A stretch of DNA of 64,000 bases from Dendrolimus kikuchii (Eukaryota > Arthropoda > Insecta > Lepidoptera > Lasiocampidae): assembly GCA_019925095.2 (NCBI GenBank), contig CM034407.1, positions 5,045,210-5,109,209 of the forward strand. Direction: 5' to 3'. The notes below the pieces were generated by a model that was given only the letters and a program-made list of their open reading frames with translations, was not told where the DNA came from and ran no database searches. Shown piece after piece: positions 62,775 to 64,000 of the stretch. The position numbers and the translations under genes were made by a program. Position 1 is the stretch's first letter, and the number at the start of each line of letters is the position of its first letter.

Positions 62775-63328
62775 CTAGAAAAAACAAAATCAAACTTGCA
62801 AGAAACATGAAAATAAAAACAATTAAATGTACTGTTTTTTTTTATTTTTATTATTAACAACTCTACGGACTCGAGTTCCGTACCCTTTTTTACAACTTAA
62901 TTTCTAGATTTATTTTTTTGAATTTAACACGCTTATTAGTTATTTTGGTTCTTGTGTGTAACTTTAATTTATTGATTTTTGTGTTGAGGTTTATGTTTCT
63001 TACGAATAACTTATTATACTAATTTATTCTAGTTTTAATACTAAACTTATACTAATGCAGAGTGTATCTGTCATGCTGGTGTTGTGAGGAAGTGCATGTG
63101 CAGTGTGGGCCTTATATCTATACTTATATATATATTGTCCTATGTAGTTTTTTCTTTTCTGTGCTTGGGTTATTAATTTTTGTTGTTAGTTATGTGTTTG
63201 TGACTTTGTGTGGTGTTATAATTTATTGTTTAATTGTTGTGACATGAAAAAATTTCAGTTGGTGTTAATGATGATGGATGGTTTAGGAGGCGAATTATTG
63301 ACCCTCCATTAGGCGTTGGACCACCGTC
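62775..63328. other. Intron sequence upstream of exon 1; LINE-UTR-like piece
   Basis: 62840-63000 shares 'GAGTTCCGTACCCTTTTTTACAA' and neighbours with 19065-19195. Nothing coding is recognised. Confidence 0.4.
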
Positions 63329-63363
63329 TTGTCTCTCATGCGTATCGTATATTTATATAATAA

Positions 63364-63711
63364 TATTATATTGTTTAGTTCCAAGTTTCCTCCTTATCTT
63401 AAGGAACGTTTCCAATTATTCAATGTGAATCAGGAGAGATTTCTCAGGTCATCAGTGAATATGAGGCTAGACACACCGCTCAATACAATCAAGTTTTATA
63501 ATCACTCGTTCAGTTTTCAAGCTGTCCAATTATGGAACATGCTTCCGCTGGAAGTGAGGCAAGCCCAACCAGTATCCTCCTTTAATAGACTTGTTAAGGA
63601 TTACTACCTCGTAAAGTATAATTTACGTTGCTATTATTGTACGTATCTTTATGCTATTTATTGAATTATTATATAATATGTATTGCTTTTAATAGACGTA
63701 AAATATATATC

Positions 63712-63793
<82 letters not shown>

Positions 63794-64000
63794 GATATAT
63801 GTATGTTTATATATATAATATAACTATGCTTTATGTATTTAATCATGTGTATATAAATCTATTTGTATATTTATATAATAATATTAATATATAAAATATG
63901 TAACATTTTTAATACATTGTGCAACAAACCCTGCCCTAGCTTTTGTGCCATATTTCGCTCTCCATCCCAAGGTTGTCTGGAAGAGATCGCTGTCAGCGAT
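63364..64000 (+). mobile_element. CR1-like LINE 3' end, runs off the right edge
   Basis: A C-terminal RT tail ('KFPPYLKERFQLFNVNQERF', 'QAVQLWNMLPLEVRQ', stop at 63662) followed by a 3' UTR with microsatellites and the 'CCTGCCCTAGC...GGTTGTCTGGAAGAG' block also seen at 49742 and 36640. It belongs to a different family from the LINE at 57171. Confidence 0.8.
63709..63795. repeat. (TA)n(GT)n microsatellite
   Basis: About 8 TA then about 30 GT units inside the LINE 3' UTR. Confidence 0.97.

Larger units (their letters stand above)
57171..61497 (+). mobile_element. CR1-like LINE, nearly complete
   Basis: Holds both ORFs in order, and a 3' UTR ending in (AAAT)n at about 61475-61497 as CR1-group LINEs do. 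Lies in intron 1 of the lipid-transfer gene, opposite in orientation. The 5' UTR boundary is unknown. Confidence 0.85.

Overview
The window looks like nuclear DNA of an animal, most likely a moth or butterfly. It is AT-rich with large introns and no bacterial gene layout. It is packed with R1-, RTE- and CR1-like LINEs, retroposons ending in a lepidopteran-style '...CCATCAAGTGGGCCGTCTGC' 3' end, Helitrons, hAT and mariner-type MITEs, and solo LTRs. The order call rests on recognising these repeat families and is inference. The species cannot be told.

The one host gene I can support runs leftwards on the minus strand, from beyond the right edge (first visible exon 62648-62774) to a probable stop codon at 18642. 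It has 22 exons of 33-311 bp. All fit GT...AG splice sites and the reading phase closes at every junction. Together they make 3,147 nt (1,048 codons plus stop). The protein matches the UHRF1BP1/UHRF1BP1L (SHIP164) family, the bridge-like lipid transfer proteins BLTP3A/B. The conserved N-terminal repeats lie in exons 1-4, further groove repeats in exons 7-13 and 17-20, and a C-terminal coiled coil in exons 20-21. Roughly the first 170-190 residues must lie to the right of the window.

1-16.7 kb: no host exon found. The main feature is a three-level nest at 7.05-12.2 kb. A hAT-like element holds a 5'-truncated R1-clade LINE (13-bp duplication), and that LINE's 3' UTR holds a second, RNase-H-bearing R1-type LINE with an undamaged ORF (4-bp duplication). 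Palindromic MITEs sit at 1.26, 5.6, 6.05 and 6.2 kb.

16.77-18.55 kb: a satellite of 29-bp units organised into 291-bp higher-order repeats, just beyond the stop codon of the lipid-transfer gene.

18.6-64 kb: the gene, its introns filled with repeats. These include an RTE-like LINE inserted 3 bp from a splice acceptor, a 55-bp LINE remnant with a 13-bp duplication, a 3.3-kb element with long inverted ends, a canonical 369-bp Helitron, two solo LTRs of one family plus a third LTR candidate, a tRNA-derived SINE, three minisatellites and a nearly complete CR1-like LINE (57.2-61.5 kb). A second CR1-like LINE end runs off the right edge. Several insertions lie within 60 bp upstream of 3' splice sites. 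No CRISPR, rRNA or functional tRNA gene was seen.
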